Positions 25,458 to 38,079 of a stretch of DNA of 64,000 nucleotides are shown here, in pieces. The translations under genes and the position numbers were made by a program. Below the pieces are notes generated by a model. The model saw only the letters and a list, made by a program, of their open reading frames with translations. It was not told the origin of the DNA and made no database searches. Each line of letters starts with the position of its first letter. Positions within the stretch are counted from its first letter, which is position 1. Origin of the DNA: Lolium rigidum (Eukaryota; Streptophyta; Magnoliopsida; Poales; Poaceae); the NCBI RefSeq assembly GCF_022539505.1, contig NC_061510.1, forward strand, positions 279,640,330-279,704,329. The letters are read 5' to 3'.

Positions 25458-26641
25458 GTGCTTCGGTGTATAATTTCTCTGTTGGCTATGCAATGTCACA
25501 ATGGAAGTTTGAAAGATGGACATTTTTTGAACCAGCCGAATTCTACAATGTATGTCTTCATTTGTCAAAATCTTACTTATATATCTGGTTGATTCAGCAA
25601 AATTAATGCTCACAGAATAAAATAAAAGCCAATTTGATGCCCTAAAGAAGAAATCTCTGTAAACCTGACTTACTGAGCTGCGTCTACGTTAAGTGAAGTT
25701 AGGTCTGCACGAGTTACCACCCAAGAAGCAACACAAAAAATCCAGAACTCAATGGCAAGTTGTAACCCCAATCTGGTGTCCTGTATTACATACTTCACTT
25801 CACATTCACGGTTGATTCCGCTTGGGACCTATCCGCAGTATAGTACAAATGAGAAACATGAGAAAGGGCAAAATGTCAAACCAGCAATCATGCTAGAACC
25901 AAGAGAACATACCATGTTTGACATTGGTAAAAATAAGCTAGTTTGGAAGATCAACGCATACAGTGGCGCTGAGTCAAAAACTTGTCACAGTTTCTATCAG
26001 CAGGCAGAAATATGTGTGTTTAGATGAGATCAAGAGACCTTTCTGACAATTCTACAACAGGGTGGGTTTCTGAATGCAGAAATAAACCGAAGTGGGTCTT
26101 GTCACCTACTGGTACAGCTTCCTATTCTGGCGAGGGTCATACAGGTCCATCTCCTGTCCATTCTTTGAATCTGAAACAGCATAAAATTACAGTTGTGAAT
26201 TGCAATTTCGTATAGAGTTCTTTAGTAAGAACATGTTGTTCATAAGTATAAAAAACTAGGCAACAGGAGCATTCCTGACTTCATATTAATTAATTTACAA
26301 ATGAAACCAAAATAAAGATATTCTTGGTTGAGTATAAGAGTACTCTGGAGAAACCTAGGCAAATATGGAATTAAGGCTCTTGGTTCTGTACTGCTCATGT
26401 TGCTAGATCCTAAGCGCTTTATAATTGATATCAACATGTTACTAACAGTCATGTGTACTCCAAAGTCATTTCTTTGGGCACATGTGCAACTTCCCACAGA
26501 TGCAGGTGTTGCTAAGGCAATAGAGAGAGGAAGGCATGTTTATGACAGCATCGTCATATTAAGACCGCACAAAAATGTGATACTTAAGTACTTAGCCACA
26601 TAAAGTACCTATGACATGGGAGGCATATAGGAAGGAAGTCA
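25458..26641. other. 3' flank of the EMC10 gene, probable 3' UTR at its right end
   Basis: AT-rich sequence with no gene recognised. The part nearest 26641 is expected to hold the 3' UTR of the minus-strand EMC10 gene, but no unambiguous polyadenylation signal can be chosen. Confidence 0.4.
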
Positions 26642-29600
26642 TCATCTTCTCCTTGGAGCAGCAATTGGCGCCCTTTGTGCTGCAGGTTGACCCTGCCCTC
26701 CAGCTTGCTCCTCTGGTATGTTTGCTGCTGCCGTGACAGCATTCATGACAATAAGACCAAGAGGAATTATGTACATCCACTGCAAAGCAGGAAGCAACAG
26801 TCAGATACAAGGGATAAGCAAAGAACTTTCCAAGCCATGTAGAGACAATAAAGAAGTTGAACAAAACAATATTTGTAACTGTACTCACATATTTAGCCCA
26901 GAACGATTTCTCAGGTGGTTTCATGACTTCACCAAGTCCACTCTCTGTTTCTATTAATTGCTCTACAAAAGATGGAGTTCTGCAAGTGCACAATTTAGTT
27001 AGAACTTGGAACAAGGTACCATTTGAGAGAAGGTAACTTTGAGACTGTTCTGCAGCAATAGATTCGTAACTGTGGAATGGCCGCTTAGATGAATGTGAAT
27101 TGCCAGGTTTTAGGTGTTCTACCTGCTGTTTTCCCAACCTCAATAGCAAAGCAGAGATTTACCTTGGTGCTTGTTCAGCAGTCTTCAGAACAGTGTACGA
27201 ATTGAATGTCCATTTTGATGGCTGAAACAAGAATTTAAGCACATAAATATAACCATTTGTCATTCATTCATGAACACAGCATCAATTAGGGTGGCATGAT
27301 GGGGTGGGTGGGGGCAGCAACTTTTGTTCAAAGTAAAGTATAACTCTCAACATATTTATGTCAGAGGTTTCCAAAGCTAGGTAGGTAGCTCTATCAATAA
27401 ACATAATAAGTGCAAATAAAGCTATTATGGTGAAGTCTTTCCACATGTAGATCATATTTGTTCAGTATTGGAAGTTCCCTACACACACACGCGCACACAT
27501 ATATTTGAGGTTTTTGTAAGCGGAATATTTTATGATTTGCCACACTTTTCTTTGAAGTGTCTATTATTTGCCACATGACCACCAAATGTCAGTGACACAA
27601 AAAATGGCAAATAATGGAAGTGTGGCAAATTGTAAAATTCGCGATACAACTTACATTGTACTTTGTTTAGTTGTACCAAACAAATGTCATGTTGAAACAG
27701 GAAAAGGATTGTATAGTATCTTGTTTAGTTGTACAAAACAAATGACCAATTCTAATTTGCTGGGAAATACAGTCAAGAGGTTATAGGTTCTTATCATCAA
27801 CCGCATACAACTTCATAAACAGGGTTTCAAGCAAGATAACTTACTAATTTCATTGGCCGGGGATACTGGCATCCACCAACAGAACCATAATTAACTGCCA
27901 AAACATTTACACCATCCTGCAAATAAGGCAGCATATTTTAATATGAGCCAAGCAGCCAAGAGAACTTTTACAAAGATTCATGTACAGAATTAGAATAAGG
28001 CAGCACAGCTTAATATGATCCAAACACTCAAAAAAAAACATCTACGAGCATTCATCTACAGAAAATATTTAAGTGTTTCATCCTGAGAAAGATGTTACCA
28101 CTCAGTTGTATGACCAGTTTATATCATACCTACATAGGATGATATAAGATATCTTTAAAAGCTCCACAGGCCAACATGCCACACACTAGGTACATGTTAT
28201 GGTTTCAAAGGAATAAGCAAAGGCCAATTAGGCCATATGTTGTTGTAAATACAACAATACGGGGAATTCCAATTTGGATATAGGCTGCAAAGGAATCAGA
28301 CGTGCAATAGAAAATGAGGATGAATTCCAATTTGGATACAGGCTCCAAAACTTACATAATACTAATGGCCTAATGTCAAATGACTAGAAGAACAATGTTA
28401 GGCACTTAGGCCCTAAGCTGCGGCTTTGTTAGGGAAGGAAATTATGTGAGTGATGCTGAGAATAACTAGATCTCCTTTTAAAGGTATAGGGAGCCATATC
28501 TGGAAGGGGGCATTAGGGGATCATTTTAAAGATGGGTCAATCATCTACAGAAGAGAATACGGATTTTTTTAGTGCAAACAGAAAGGGAATGGTAACTGAC
28601 TCTAATACGAAAAATGTCCAGAAAGGATAATGGACACTAATACATACGTTTTTCTAATAATCAACCAACATGAATTCGAACTACCCTAAATTATACAGAA
28701 CATGTAACAATCAACAGAAAAAAGAGATGGAAAACTGCCATCAGTGCGTTGAGATGTACAAATTCTTTCATGATCGTGAAGCAATCAACTGTACAGGAGA
28801 ATCTACAAGTAGCAATTGAGAAAACTAGAGAATTACCATGTGGATGACAATATGTTCATCCAAGCTGTCACGTGGAATGCATCTCTGAAAAACAGAGAGT
28901 ACACAATTGAGAAATCCAAAACATAACTTTATAAAAAAAATTGCCAACAGTAAGACATTCCAATCATACAAATGATGCCTCTTTGATAAGATAGGCATCT
29001 CAGAATGGCCTTTGCTTCAAGGCAATTTTAACTAAGTATAGTTACTGGTATGTTCTAATAAATTTCAATCCATAATAAATATTAGAACATTTAGCAACAA
29101 CAAGGTCAAGATAAACAACCTGAAATTAGTCCCTACTCAACTTACAGCTTTGATCGAGGAATAAACGAAATCTTCTCCTGTAGGAGCCAACACATTAGAC
29201 GGTAGCCTTATTGTATAAAAACTATCTTCATTCAGTAGTTTCTGCAATGTCAATAAAATGCAGAAGGACCAAATAAGTTGGAGTAAACTACAAAGCAAAA
29301 AATTATTGAATTCAAGAAAAGTGGGAATGGAAACAAGAAGGTACCTTGAATGTATCTTTTTCATTTGCAGTCAACTCATTCCTCGTAAAGCGAAGCTTAG
29401 TGAGAGTCTGATCCACAAAAGGAGTCACATATATTATAAATATATACAACCTCACTTACATTCATAGTTAAGAAAGAACATAGGAACCTAACATATGGTT
29501 AACTTCAGAGCAGTGTTGACACGGTTGCCTTTTCAAAGACAAAAGTAGTCAATATAACCCCGTTCCAAAATACTAGCAATTTAAGCCACCAATAATTCTG

Positions 29601-32600
29601 AAGCAAAAGTACCATCCTAAATTGAGCAATAGAATGAAACTGAAAAGGCATTGTACAAAACTGAACAAAACTAAACGAAACAAACAAATAACTGGAAGAC
29701 AATAATTCGCGATAGATTTCCTTGCTTCAAGTGATGAGACCCAAAATCATTCAGTGTCAGCAAATTTAATTCGAAATACTAGCAACCGCATAATGTTCTC
29801 CTTGTAACCAAACAGCTGTTCATATAGCCTAGGCTCTCATCGGAATCGCCTTATGGTGGTTTCAAGCTCATGATTTCAAAGGAACAAGCGCTTTAAATGC
29901 AACATTGGTCAATTTCAAGCTACACGACTTCATGTCTAGGTGCCTAGGGCATAGCTGCAAATGGTGTCCAAAATGGCACAGAATCTCGTGACTTGGCATA
30001 GAAGGCTACATTTGATAATTTGGAGGCAGGACCAACCGACTAAGTACCAATAATGTTCAATTATTCCATTTCGCTGATTGGGGTAAACAAAAATTCCTTC
30101 TCATCTTTTTAACAGACAGTGACATTGTGCTCTCTTTTCTATTGCATGGGATGAGATCATGAAGATAATAGATATTTTTTGGTGTTTGTAAATGTAAGAT
30201 CAGCCTAAACAGACATATAAGCAGCAGCTTACCATGTAAATGCTAAGGAATAGCTTCAATGGAACTACTTTTATTATGGAAACTCAGAATTAAAGCTCTA
30301 GAAAAAGTAAAAGTATGAAACCGGGAGTACTAAACAAAGTATAACAAGTATAACATTCACTTTTTGCCATCGTAATCAGAAATAACACAGGGTCGTGAAA
30401 TGTATCATAATAATTACAGGGTGCACAAAAATCAGGCTTTAACCACGAATACCTCGCACCTTTGAAGTACAAGCATGGAGGCTAAAGAAAATGTACTAAG
30501 AAATAATCAAACAATTATTTAATAATGTGTATATCACCAATATTCACACTGAAGAAGAATAAAACAAACTTCCCCCTCCCGTTCCCCAAACCCATCTAAC
30601 ATATCTGAAGTATACAAACAATACATAACACAGCCATGAGAAGAAAACAACTAACAAGTCAATCTCCAATTAATGAGAAAAGGTTGATATCTAGTAACCT
30701 CACTTGCTCTCATAATTATGCATGAAGAGCTCAGAACCAAGGAGATAAAGCTACTACGAAAAAAGAACAGGAAGCCGACACATGCAGCTTTTCAGATCTG
30801 TCCATCCACTTCCACCTAAACTCGGAATAATATGGGTGTCTTTAGCACATGTGGGGAACATGGATGAAAAGGTTATCAATCCACTTTCACCAACAACTGA
30901 AGCAGCATCTAGATTCTGGAGTTACGCTGCATAGGTAATTTATTATTGTGCACTTGCAACAAATAGGTTTGGCCTCAACATGCTTAGTGTCCACAACTTC
31001 TGAACTATTTTTAATGACTCTAAACAACCGAACTAGGACAGATTAGGGATGGCACCCGCAGGGTATGGGTACGGGTAGAGTCATCCCGTACCCGCACCCG
31101 TCGCCACCAATCTTACCCGTCACCCGTACCCATACCCGTCAACGGGTACAAGTTTTTCCCATACCCGTCACCCGCCAGGGTAAATGGGTACCCGCGGGTA
31201 AAAAATACCCGTGTTTATAACACATTAAATTGATCTAAAAAATATGACAGGAGGTGAAGCAATCCTAAATATAGGTCTAATCCTCACTAACCTACCAGCA
31301 ATTGTGAGATTGAAAAGCGTGAGTTCAGCCTAGCAACATGAAGGTTGTGATTAGGAGAAAATTGAGTAGTTTATAATATTAGGGTGGTCCACTTATCAAA
31401 TTTAGATGGGTAAATGGGTATACGGGTATGGGTTCTACAATCCCATACCCGTACCCACTCTACCCGGTGGGTATGATAGTTTTCCATTTACGAACCCATG
31501 GGTATTATTTTTTCCCATACCCGTACTCCTATTGGGTTTTTACCCGGCGGGTACGCGGATCATGGGTACCCATTGCCATCCCTAGGACAGATGTTCTTAA
31601 CCTATATACCCATTCTCTAGAGACACATCGTGTTTAATTAAGAAACAACAAATCTCAGTTTTAATGCTAAATTGTTAAAACGAGACACTCCTTTTGTTAT
31701 TTGTTTTTTTAGCTCAGTTATCCTGGTGTCTTCTTTGGTTACTACCAAAGTCAGTTGGCCCAGCTCAAACTCAACAGATTGGTGTAACCAAGGTAGTGGT
31801 TGTGTCACTTGTTGCATGAATCCAGGTTATCATAATATCAAGCCAAGAAAATCAGGCACCCAGTCTCATCCAGTATCAATACTTCATTTTTCAGATGGCA
31901 GGATTTTGTAGCCACAGCAGTGGATCTGGTTCCATCCGTATGCGATGAGACATCGAGCTAGGATGTATAGAATTTAAAAATCTGATACGGTATTAAAGAT
32001 ATATCACAGTTTAGATGCAAGATTTAAATACTAGAACACACGGAGTGATCAACCTACAGGACATAGGACTGCAACATATGAGCAAACCAACGAATGACAT
32101 CGCAAATCACAATCTTTGCTAGAGCACTATATGTCACAAGAAATCTCTGCAACCACATGATTTATTCCTCATCTACTCAACAAATAGAGTAAACGTGACA
32201 ATTACGCAATTAAGAAGCAAACAGAAAACATAGGAAAATTAGACATATAATTCCAACTCCCGAAGGCTGTTTAACACACATCCTAGAAAGTAGAAACAAT
32301 AGGTTGTTATTTTAAATCAAAATGTGATCTGTCTAGAGAATGTGTAAGAGTAGCAAGTATAAACATCTCTCCACTCTCCAGGTTGGGAGATACAGAGTAA
32401 ACTTGCAGAGGTTCAAAAGTCATGCACAAATAGGCTTGTAATCTTAACTCTACAGTCCAAATAATGCACCTTTTGTTCTGACTGAAGTAGATTGACAAGC
32501 TAACCATTCATGACCAGCACACAAGCTTAAGACAACCAGATAAATATGAGTTTAGGTGGGATATGGATGGGCGAAATACAGTGCTATATGTTACCTCCAT

Positions 32601-35135
32601 TCCAAAAAGGAGTCCAATGATATGTTGTTTATGTTACACAAAGTAGATACCGTTAGATTCGAATTCAAAGAAGTTTTGCATGATTGTGATTTTGTAATCA
32701 TTGAATAATTATTGTATGAGTAATTTACGGTCAAATCATGGATTTCGATAGTGAATGCACGTCTTATACTTTGGAAGGGAAGTATCTCCACTTCCTATTA
32801 GATCGGTCTTTGGTATAGTTAGTTGGTAGGAATATCTAATATGGTATTAGAACTAAGAGGTCCCAAGTTCATAACCCAGCCAATGCACTACTAAATAAAA
32901 TGGTTGTGGCCTTTCATTGATCCCACGTCTAAGGTCTGATGAGCCCTAGACGTGAGGAGGGTGCTGAAATATAATGCCTAGTCATTTACATCAGTTCGGA
33001 CTTTTGGTTGCGTTGGCTAGTACATTAATCTAACATGGTATCAGAGCACCCAGGTCTTGGGTCCAACTCTTAGTCCCCACACCGTTAATCCCCAACTTAT
33101 CCACACCCACGTCGGGCGTCAGGGGAGGTCTTGTCTACGTCAGATATGAAGGAGGGTGTTAAGTATGTTATATCCCCATTTCTATTAGATCGTCTTTTGG
33201 GATAATTGGTTGGTACGAATATCTAATAATACTAAACTATCTTAGCTTAGCTTAGCTTAGCTAGGCAAAGAAATAGCTAGGACACACGTAGAGATAGAAA
33301 TTTTGCATTGTAGACCTGTAATGCAGCAAACCGAGATGTTCTGGCCCAAAAGCCGATGGAGTAAATAGTAGCTACGCCTTTGGCAAAGTGCGACAACTGT
33401 CCATGGTGAGCTTTTTGTTCAGCAGCATAAACGTGGCATTGTAACACGGTCTTATCACTTAGCATGGTCTGTCGTGATCTATATTCTATCTAATGATGAC
33501 CAATTTCTTTCACGTCACAGAGTGTGTCTGCCCAACGTTGGGCACCCAGAAACGAAGAGGTAAAGCTTGATTATCAAGCAAACAATGCCTTGAACCCCAT
33601 TGTCCAGCTCATAATCTTCTATCGACTTTGCCCGAGGTGACTACAGGCCACTATGTAGTAATAGGAGTAGCAGGCTAAGCCTAATGAACTAACAAATCAT
33701 CAATCCTAAATTTAATAGCTCGGACAATACAGATAAGCTTCCTAACTGAAGAATTAACAGACTGACACCCTCCACCCCTAAGGCTGTAAGTTGGGGCGGG
33801 CTGTCCACGGGGCCGCTAGCCGTTCCCACTTTAATCGTGCACGTGAACACCCGTTGGTATAGCATGTTAACTGGCGGGCAGGAGCGGCTAGCCCGCTACC
33901 TAATTAAGCCCATCTCCTTCCCGTTCCTCTCTGCTAACAAGTTCGTTTTCCTCTCTTTGCGCTTTCCTCGTCCAGAGCTGTCCGATTCACGCCCGCCGCC
34001 GTGGAGTGGGGGAAGAAGGCCGTGCAGCCGTCCGATTCACGCCCGCCGCCGCCTGATTCACCCCAAAAAACGGGGAATCGAGGCCTCCTTGGGCTCCTTC
34101 ATCGCCGGCCGCCGCTCTCCCCAACCTCGTGCGCCATGCTCCTTCCCGGCGGTCAGCTTCGCGGCAGGTGGAGAGGTCGATGGCGGCCGAATTAGAGCCC
34201 CACGAGCTCTTGGACTAGCACCATGAATTGCACTTCTGGCGCGCCCAAAGGCCGTCGACCTAGCCGGAGTCGGAGGGTCATGAACTGAGCGGAGCGAAGA
34301 ACGAGCTGGCACTTGGTCGCAGTTTGGTGGGTTTTAGCGGGCCTGATGAACGCCGTGGTACTAGGACGGGATTAAGGGGGGTAAAATCGTAGTCCTGTTT
34401 AACTAATCGGGCATAAACGGCAAGCTGACGAACAGCCGTGGGTCTGTCCACTTACAGGTATATCCACCCCCAATCTCAAGCCACTCTTCCTGACCTTCGC
34501 TACTGAACAAGTAAACATGCGTCAAAGGAGTAACAAATGAAACAAAATAACCACCCCCCAGATCCGATCTGTAGTTCGCCTCTCCTAGCAATTCGAATCA
34601 CACATTTCACCGACCAAACTAGTGATGAGGGCACAGAATCAACCAAATCTAGCCCTAGGCAGGGTCCAACCAAATCTAGCCGTCCACGAATCACGGGATC
34701 AGGAAGTAGAGAAACCAAGAGATCAGCAAGCAACGGGGGAGATACAAGGACGAGATCGAGCAAACAGGTAGGGAAGGAAGCTAGCGAAGTGAGGTCGAAG
34801 CGAACCTGGGAGCCGTGGGCGGAGGACTTGAGGCGCGCGGAGAAGGATCCGGCAGGGGTGAACCCCGCGCCGGCCCCGAGGTCGTGCTCGAGCGTGAACT
34901 GGACGGCGTTGGACTCCGAGGCGCCAGCCGCCTGCGCTGCGTCCGAGGATCGGCGGCGGGGGGACGTGACTACCGGCGCCGGCGAGGCGGGCTGGGAGGG
35001 GACGGGGGAGGGACGGATGCCGCCCTCGAACTCGTCGTCGTCGTGGAGGAGCAGCTCGTCCGACTGGAAGGCGCGGACGGAGAGGAGCAGGAGGGGGAGG
35101 AGGAGCAGGAGGAGAGAGCGGCGCGGCATGGCCAT
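26642..35135 (-). CDS. EMC10: ER membrane protein complex subunit 10 (EMC10), 8 exons
   Basis: Exons in coding order: 34806-35135, 29345-29407, 29146-29241, 28837-28884, 27845-27916, 27163-27221, 26889-26979, 26642-26779. All junctions are GT-AG and phases join without a break, giving 298 residues. The ATG at 35135 is chosen because a signal peptide follows at once (MAMPRRS, then a leucine run, residues 1-22). Residues 23-252 form a lumenal beta-rich domain with two conserved cysteines (165 and 195) and the diagnostic KSFWAKYWMYIIP segment. One transmembrane helix spans about 253-271 and a short Q/R-rich tail ends the protein. EMC inserts tail-anchored and multi-pass proteins into the ER membrane; EMC10 is a peripheral lumenal/membrane subunit. 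The length is near that of animal EMC10. Intron 1 is 5.4 kb and rich in transposons; the other introns are ordinary. No damage to the frame was seen. Confidence 0.93.
27527..27641. repeat. Small inverted-repeat (MITE-like) element in EMC10 intron 5
   Basis: ATTTTATGATTTGCCACACTT at the left reads back as ATTTTACAATTTGCCACACTT at the right, with a second GCCAC pair inside. No target duplication was found, so the superfamily is open; Mutator-like is plausible. Confidence 0.5.
31044..31584. mobile_element. hAT-type MITE, 541 bp, in EMC10 intron 1
   Basis: Terminal inverted repeats TAGGGATGGCA / TGCCATCCCTA are flanked by a perfect 8-bp duplication GGACAGAT (31036-31043, 31585-31592), the hallmark of hAT insertion. 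Both subterminal regions are packed with GGGTA/TACCC motifs in both orientations. There is no ORF of note. Confidence 0.9.
32582..33230 (+). mobile_element. TRIM/SMART-like element in tandem form: three short LTRs, two interiors
   Basis: LTR-like units of about 70-75 bp lie at 32582-32841 (interrupted by a Stowaway), 32962-33035 and 33157-about 33230, sharing TATTAGATC and TTGGTTGGTA...AATATCTAATA-type sequence to different degrees. Each of the first two is followed directly by a primer-binding site (TGGTATTAGAAC at 32842, TGGTATCAGAGC at 33036). Each interior of about 120 bp ends in a purine tract (GAGGAGGGTG, AAGGAGGGTG). Very short LTRs with tRNA-Met sites and purine tracts and no coding sequence are typical of TRIM/SMART elements. 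No flanking duplication is evident. Confidence 0.7.
32594..32782. mobile_element. Stowaway-like MITE inside the first TRIM LTR
   Basis: Ends CCTCCATTCC and TTTGGAAGGGAAG are imperfect inverted repeats flanked by TA (32592-32593 and 32783-32784). Removing it restores a TRIM-LTR-like sequence (TGCTATATGTTA then TCTCCACTTCC). Confidence 0.65.
33780..34470. other. GC-rich block within EMC10 intron 1, possible transposon with captured sequence
   Basis: It stands out from the AT-rich intron. The 24-bp phrase beginning CGTCCGATTCACGCC occurs twice (33977 and 34029). Its edges carry a weak inverted similarity (CTGTAAGTTGG near 33784, and the reverse complement CTGTAAGTGGAC near 34455). ORFs on both strands are compositional. 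It could be a Pack-MULE-like element or an alternative first-exon region. Confidence 0.35.
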
Positions 35136-36337
35136 GGCTTTGGAGCAAGACTTTGGGGGAGATCGGCGGCACCGCCGGCCGAGGTGATGTAAGCGGATTG
35201 AAGGATTTTTTTTTTTCTCTGATAGTTTTGATACCAATGGACTTCGCTAAGATACGAGCTGGACCAGTCATGGGTTTGGGCCGGTCCTAATGACCGATCG
35301 ACTCTTGGAGGAAGGACTTCATAGATGGGCCTTCTCTCAAAAAAAAAGAAGAGACTTCATAGATGGGCCGGGCTAGGGCTGGCCCGCATACCCCACGCAT
35401 GTCAGGGATATAGGGCCTGGGCCGGGCCGAGGAAAGCCCGACGCTGAAAATTTAGGCCCAAACCCAGCCCGGCCGACCAAATACCCACCAAGCTCGTTGG
35501 GCCGTGGGCCAGGCCATAGCGGGCTACCCATGTTCGGCCCGACCCAACTGTGGGGCCAACATTTCTAAGCATATGTCTGAGTTTTTCGGGCCGGGCTGCC
35601 CATGGATAGGTATGGTCACGGAATTAGTTCGGTCGCAGCCCATTCAGTTGCTTCTAATTCCCTTGGAGTTTTTTTTTGTTTTTTTTACTATTTTTAGATC
35701 TACTAAACAGTTTTTTAAACATGATAGTTATAAATCTGAAGAATGTTTAAAGGTGAATATTTTAAAAAAATGTATAATTAAAAAAAGAATTTTTAAATTT
35801 TGAATAGTTTTTAACTAACAAATTTCAAATCTAAACTTTCTTTCGATCTAAAAAAATTCAAAAATAACCTAAAAAGTCAAATAGAACACTAGAAAAAAAT
35901 CTGAACCAAAAAAACCAGCAAAAAACCACAGCAAAACACCAACACAAAAGACCAAAGCGGCCCTTATAGGTTCCGTATTTGGCGCTCAATCGTGGGACGG
36001 AATGTGTCCTACACAAGTTGTTGGGTGTTTAGGGTCGGCACATTTAGTTCATTCACGGACCAGGTTTCTATTTTCGATTATTTTTTGCTTACCTTTTTTT
36101 CCTTTCCTTTTATTTTTTATTTTCATTTTTTTCTAATATTTCTTTATTTCTTAATCTATGTTTCTTTTTTGTCTCTTCTATGTCTACTTTCTTTTCCTCC
36201 TTATTTCTCGTTATTTTTTATTTTTTATTTTATGTTTTATTTTTCACTTTCTCCTTTCTTTTTAGTTTTATAATTATTTTTTCATATTTAAAAAATTATG
36301 TTGTGAAAAACCCTTCTTAGTTTTTTAATTAATTAAA
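35136..36337. promoter_or_regulatory. EMC10 promoter and upstream intergenic DNA
   Basis: The minus-strand 5' UTR and promoter should lie in about 35136-35330. No TATA box is evident, but GGGCC/TGGGCC (site II-like) motifs occur at 35276, 35325 and 35364, as in many housekeeping plant promoters. At 35365-35610 there are many GGGCC/GGCCC motifs suggesting a decayed hAT-like MITE. From 36085 to 36290 the DNA is a T-rich low-complexity tract. Confidence 0.45.
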
Positions 36338-37401
36338 TCTATACTTATACCTATACCTATAATAATAAAGAAAATAAGGCTTCTTGTTCTTCCGTCTATT
36401 TTTACCACTGTTTGTTATTCAAATTACGGCCCTGCCACCGCCTAAGGTAGAAAAACGATTCGCTCAAGGCCAAATAAATCCGGTAACCTCGCTTCGATGG
36501 TGACTCTCGATCGTCTTCGTCCGTTGCAGGCGATGCCTCCCGGCTCCCACCCCCTCCCCGCGTTGGCTGCTCCGCCGCCACCAGCGTGTACGTAGATGTA
36601 CGTGCCGTGCCACTCTTGTAGCTTCTCTCCGGCACCTCCTCTACCCGCACCTGGACAGAGCACGCAAGCTCGACATTCATTCGTGCTTCTCCGGCAGCGG
36701 CAGCAACATGCGCCTGCACTTGATGCGAAGTCGGCGGCGACCAGAGATCGGGACGAAGACCCAGGACCTTGCGCCTCTATCCGGCCATCTCCACCACGCC
36801 CACTCCAGTACGCCTATCTCAGGCGTGGGAGCGTGTATAGGTGGGTCCTGCTCCAAATTAAGCCGATCCTCCGGCGCGTCCTGGTACTGCAAGCTGGGCA
36901 CGCCCTGCTATGGCAAATTTCGCCTCCTGCGTTCTGCTCCGACCCCCTGTGGCACGCCCTGTTCCTGAAGCTGTTAAGTGCTCCACCGTATAGAAATTGT
37001 TCGACATAATGTCTACACATGGACCATGGCACATACGCTGCTCAAGTCGTCCAGGATTTGGTGCGACTGCAGGCTATGTCTATCACGATAAGTGCGTTTG
37101 CTTTTACATCTGGTATTATTTGTTCTTATTTCTTTAATATTTATAGCAGCGATGCTACTTCTAATTCCCTCTCGATTATTGCTACTGGCACTATGCCACT
37201 GGAGCTACATTAGAAGAGGCCTAGGTACCTTTGATATAGTTTCAGCGTTCTTTTGCTCCTTGCAAAACTGCTTTAGCTTGTGAGGCAACAACATGTAATA
37301 GTTGTGCAGCGTAGATTGGATACAACTTTGAATCATCATGCATACTGATCTCCTTTGTGTTCTTTGGTTGAAACTGAAACATGATTTTCCATGTAATCGT
37401 A

Positions 37402-37664
37402 CTCCTTCCGTTCATAAATATAAAACATATAGTTTTTGGCACGAAAATTAAAAAACACACATTTAGGAAAAATTGCACTATGTTTAGCTGGGATTAACCC
37501 TAGGAAATTAACGTGAGCTAATAGATCACTTTGCATAAGTTAAGAAAACATAATCAAATCACTAAAAATATTGTCCATACAAGTGGGCAACGTAGTAAAC
37601 CTTATATTATAGTAGAATTTTTCTCAAAAAAAACTATATGGTTTATATTTAGGAACGGAGGGAG
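37402..37664. mobile_element. Stowaway MITE, 263 bp, in the Helitron
   Basis: CTCCTTCCGTTCATAAATATAA at the left has its reverse complement, with few mismatches, at the right (TTATATTTAGGAACGGAGGGAG). TA flanks both sides (37400-37401, 37665-37666). Confidence 0.85.
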
Positions 37665-37876
37665 TATTATTTAGTAATTTAACAAGATTTAATTAATTTA
37701 GTGTTTTTCCATGTTATTTAACAAGTGATTTTGAATATGATGATTTCATACTTTTCAGTACACATGATATATACCATGAAACCAAGTGCTCAGTTCTTCC
37801 TTTATTACTTTTGTTAGAATTGTTTTATAGTGTCACATCTAGGAGAATTGAAATTTGGGTGAAGACCAATGTGCTA

Positions 37877-37978
37877 CTTCCATCCCAAATTAATTAACTG
37901 AACTTGACACATTTTAGTGTCTAGCTAGATATATGCGTATCTAAAAAAGTTGAGTCAACTAATTTGCGACAGAGGGAA
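37877..37978. mobile_element. Stowaway MITE, 102 bp, degenerate ends
   Basis: CTTCCATCCCAAATTAATT and AATTTGCGACAGAGGGAA form imperfect inverted ends, with TA on both sides. It resembles the small 9537-9639 copy in size and core. Confidence 0.7.
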
Positions 37979-38079
37979 TACTTCAAAACCATAAAATAAA
38001 TTAAAATCAAGGGTATAGTTTAAACATAAGATGTATGATTTATTATATACCCGTCGCAACGCACGGGCACATTTACTAA

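Larger units (their letters stand above)
36338..38079 (+). mobile_element. Non-autonomous Helitron, 1.74 kb
   Basis: The 5' end is TCTATACTTATACC preceded by A. The 3' end is CTAA followed by T, so insertion was between A and T as expected. Eight bases before the 3' terminus lies a hairpin, CCCGT-CGCAACGC-ACGGG (38050-38067). The first 700 bp include GC-rich sequence (about 36420-36980) that may be a captured gene fragment; no domain is recognisable in it. Two Stowaway MITEs are nested near the 3' half. Confidence 0.8.

Noticed and set aside
34537..35192. Plus-strand ORFs over the EMC10 first exon
   Set aside because: They are GC-rich shadows of exon 1; the minus strand has signal peptide, correct splice phase and family motifs.
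35136..35237. Upstream in-frame ATG extending EMC10 by 34 residues
   Set aside because: The extension is basic and would bury the signal peptide; the ATG at 35135 places it at the N-terminus.
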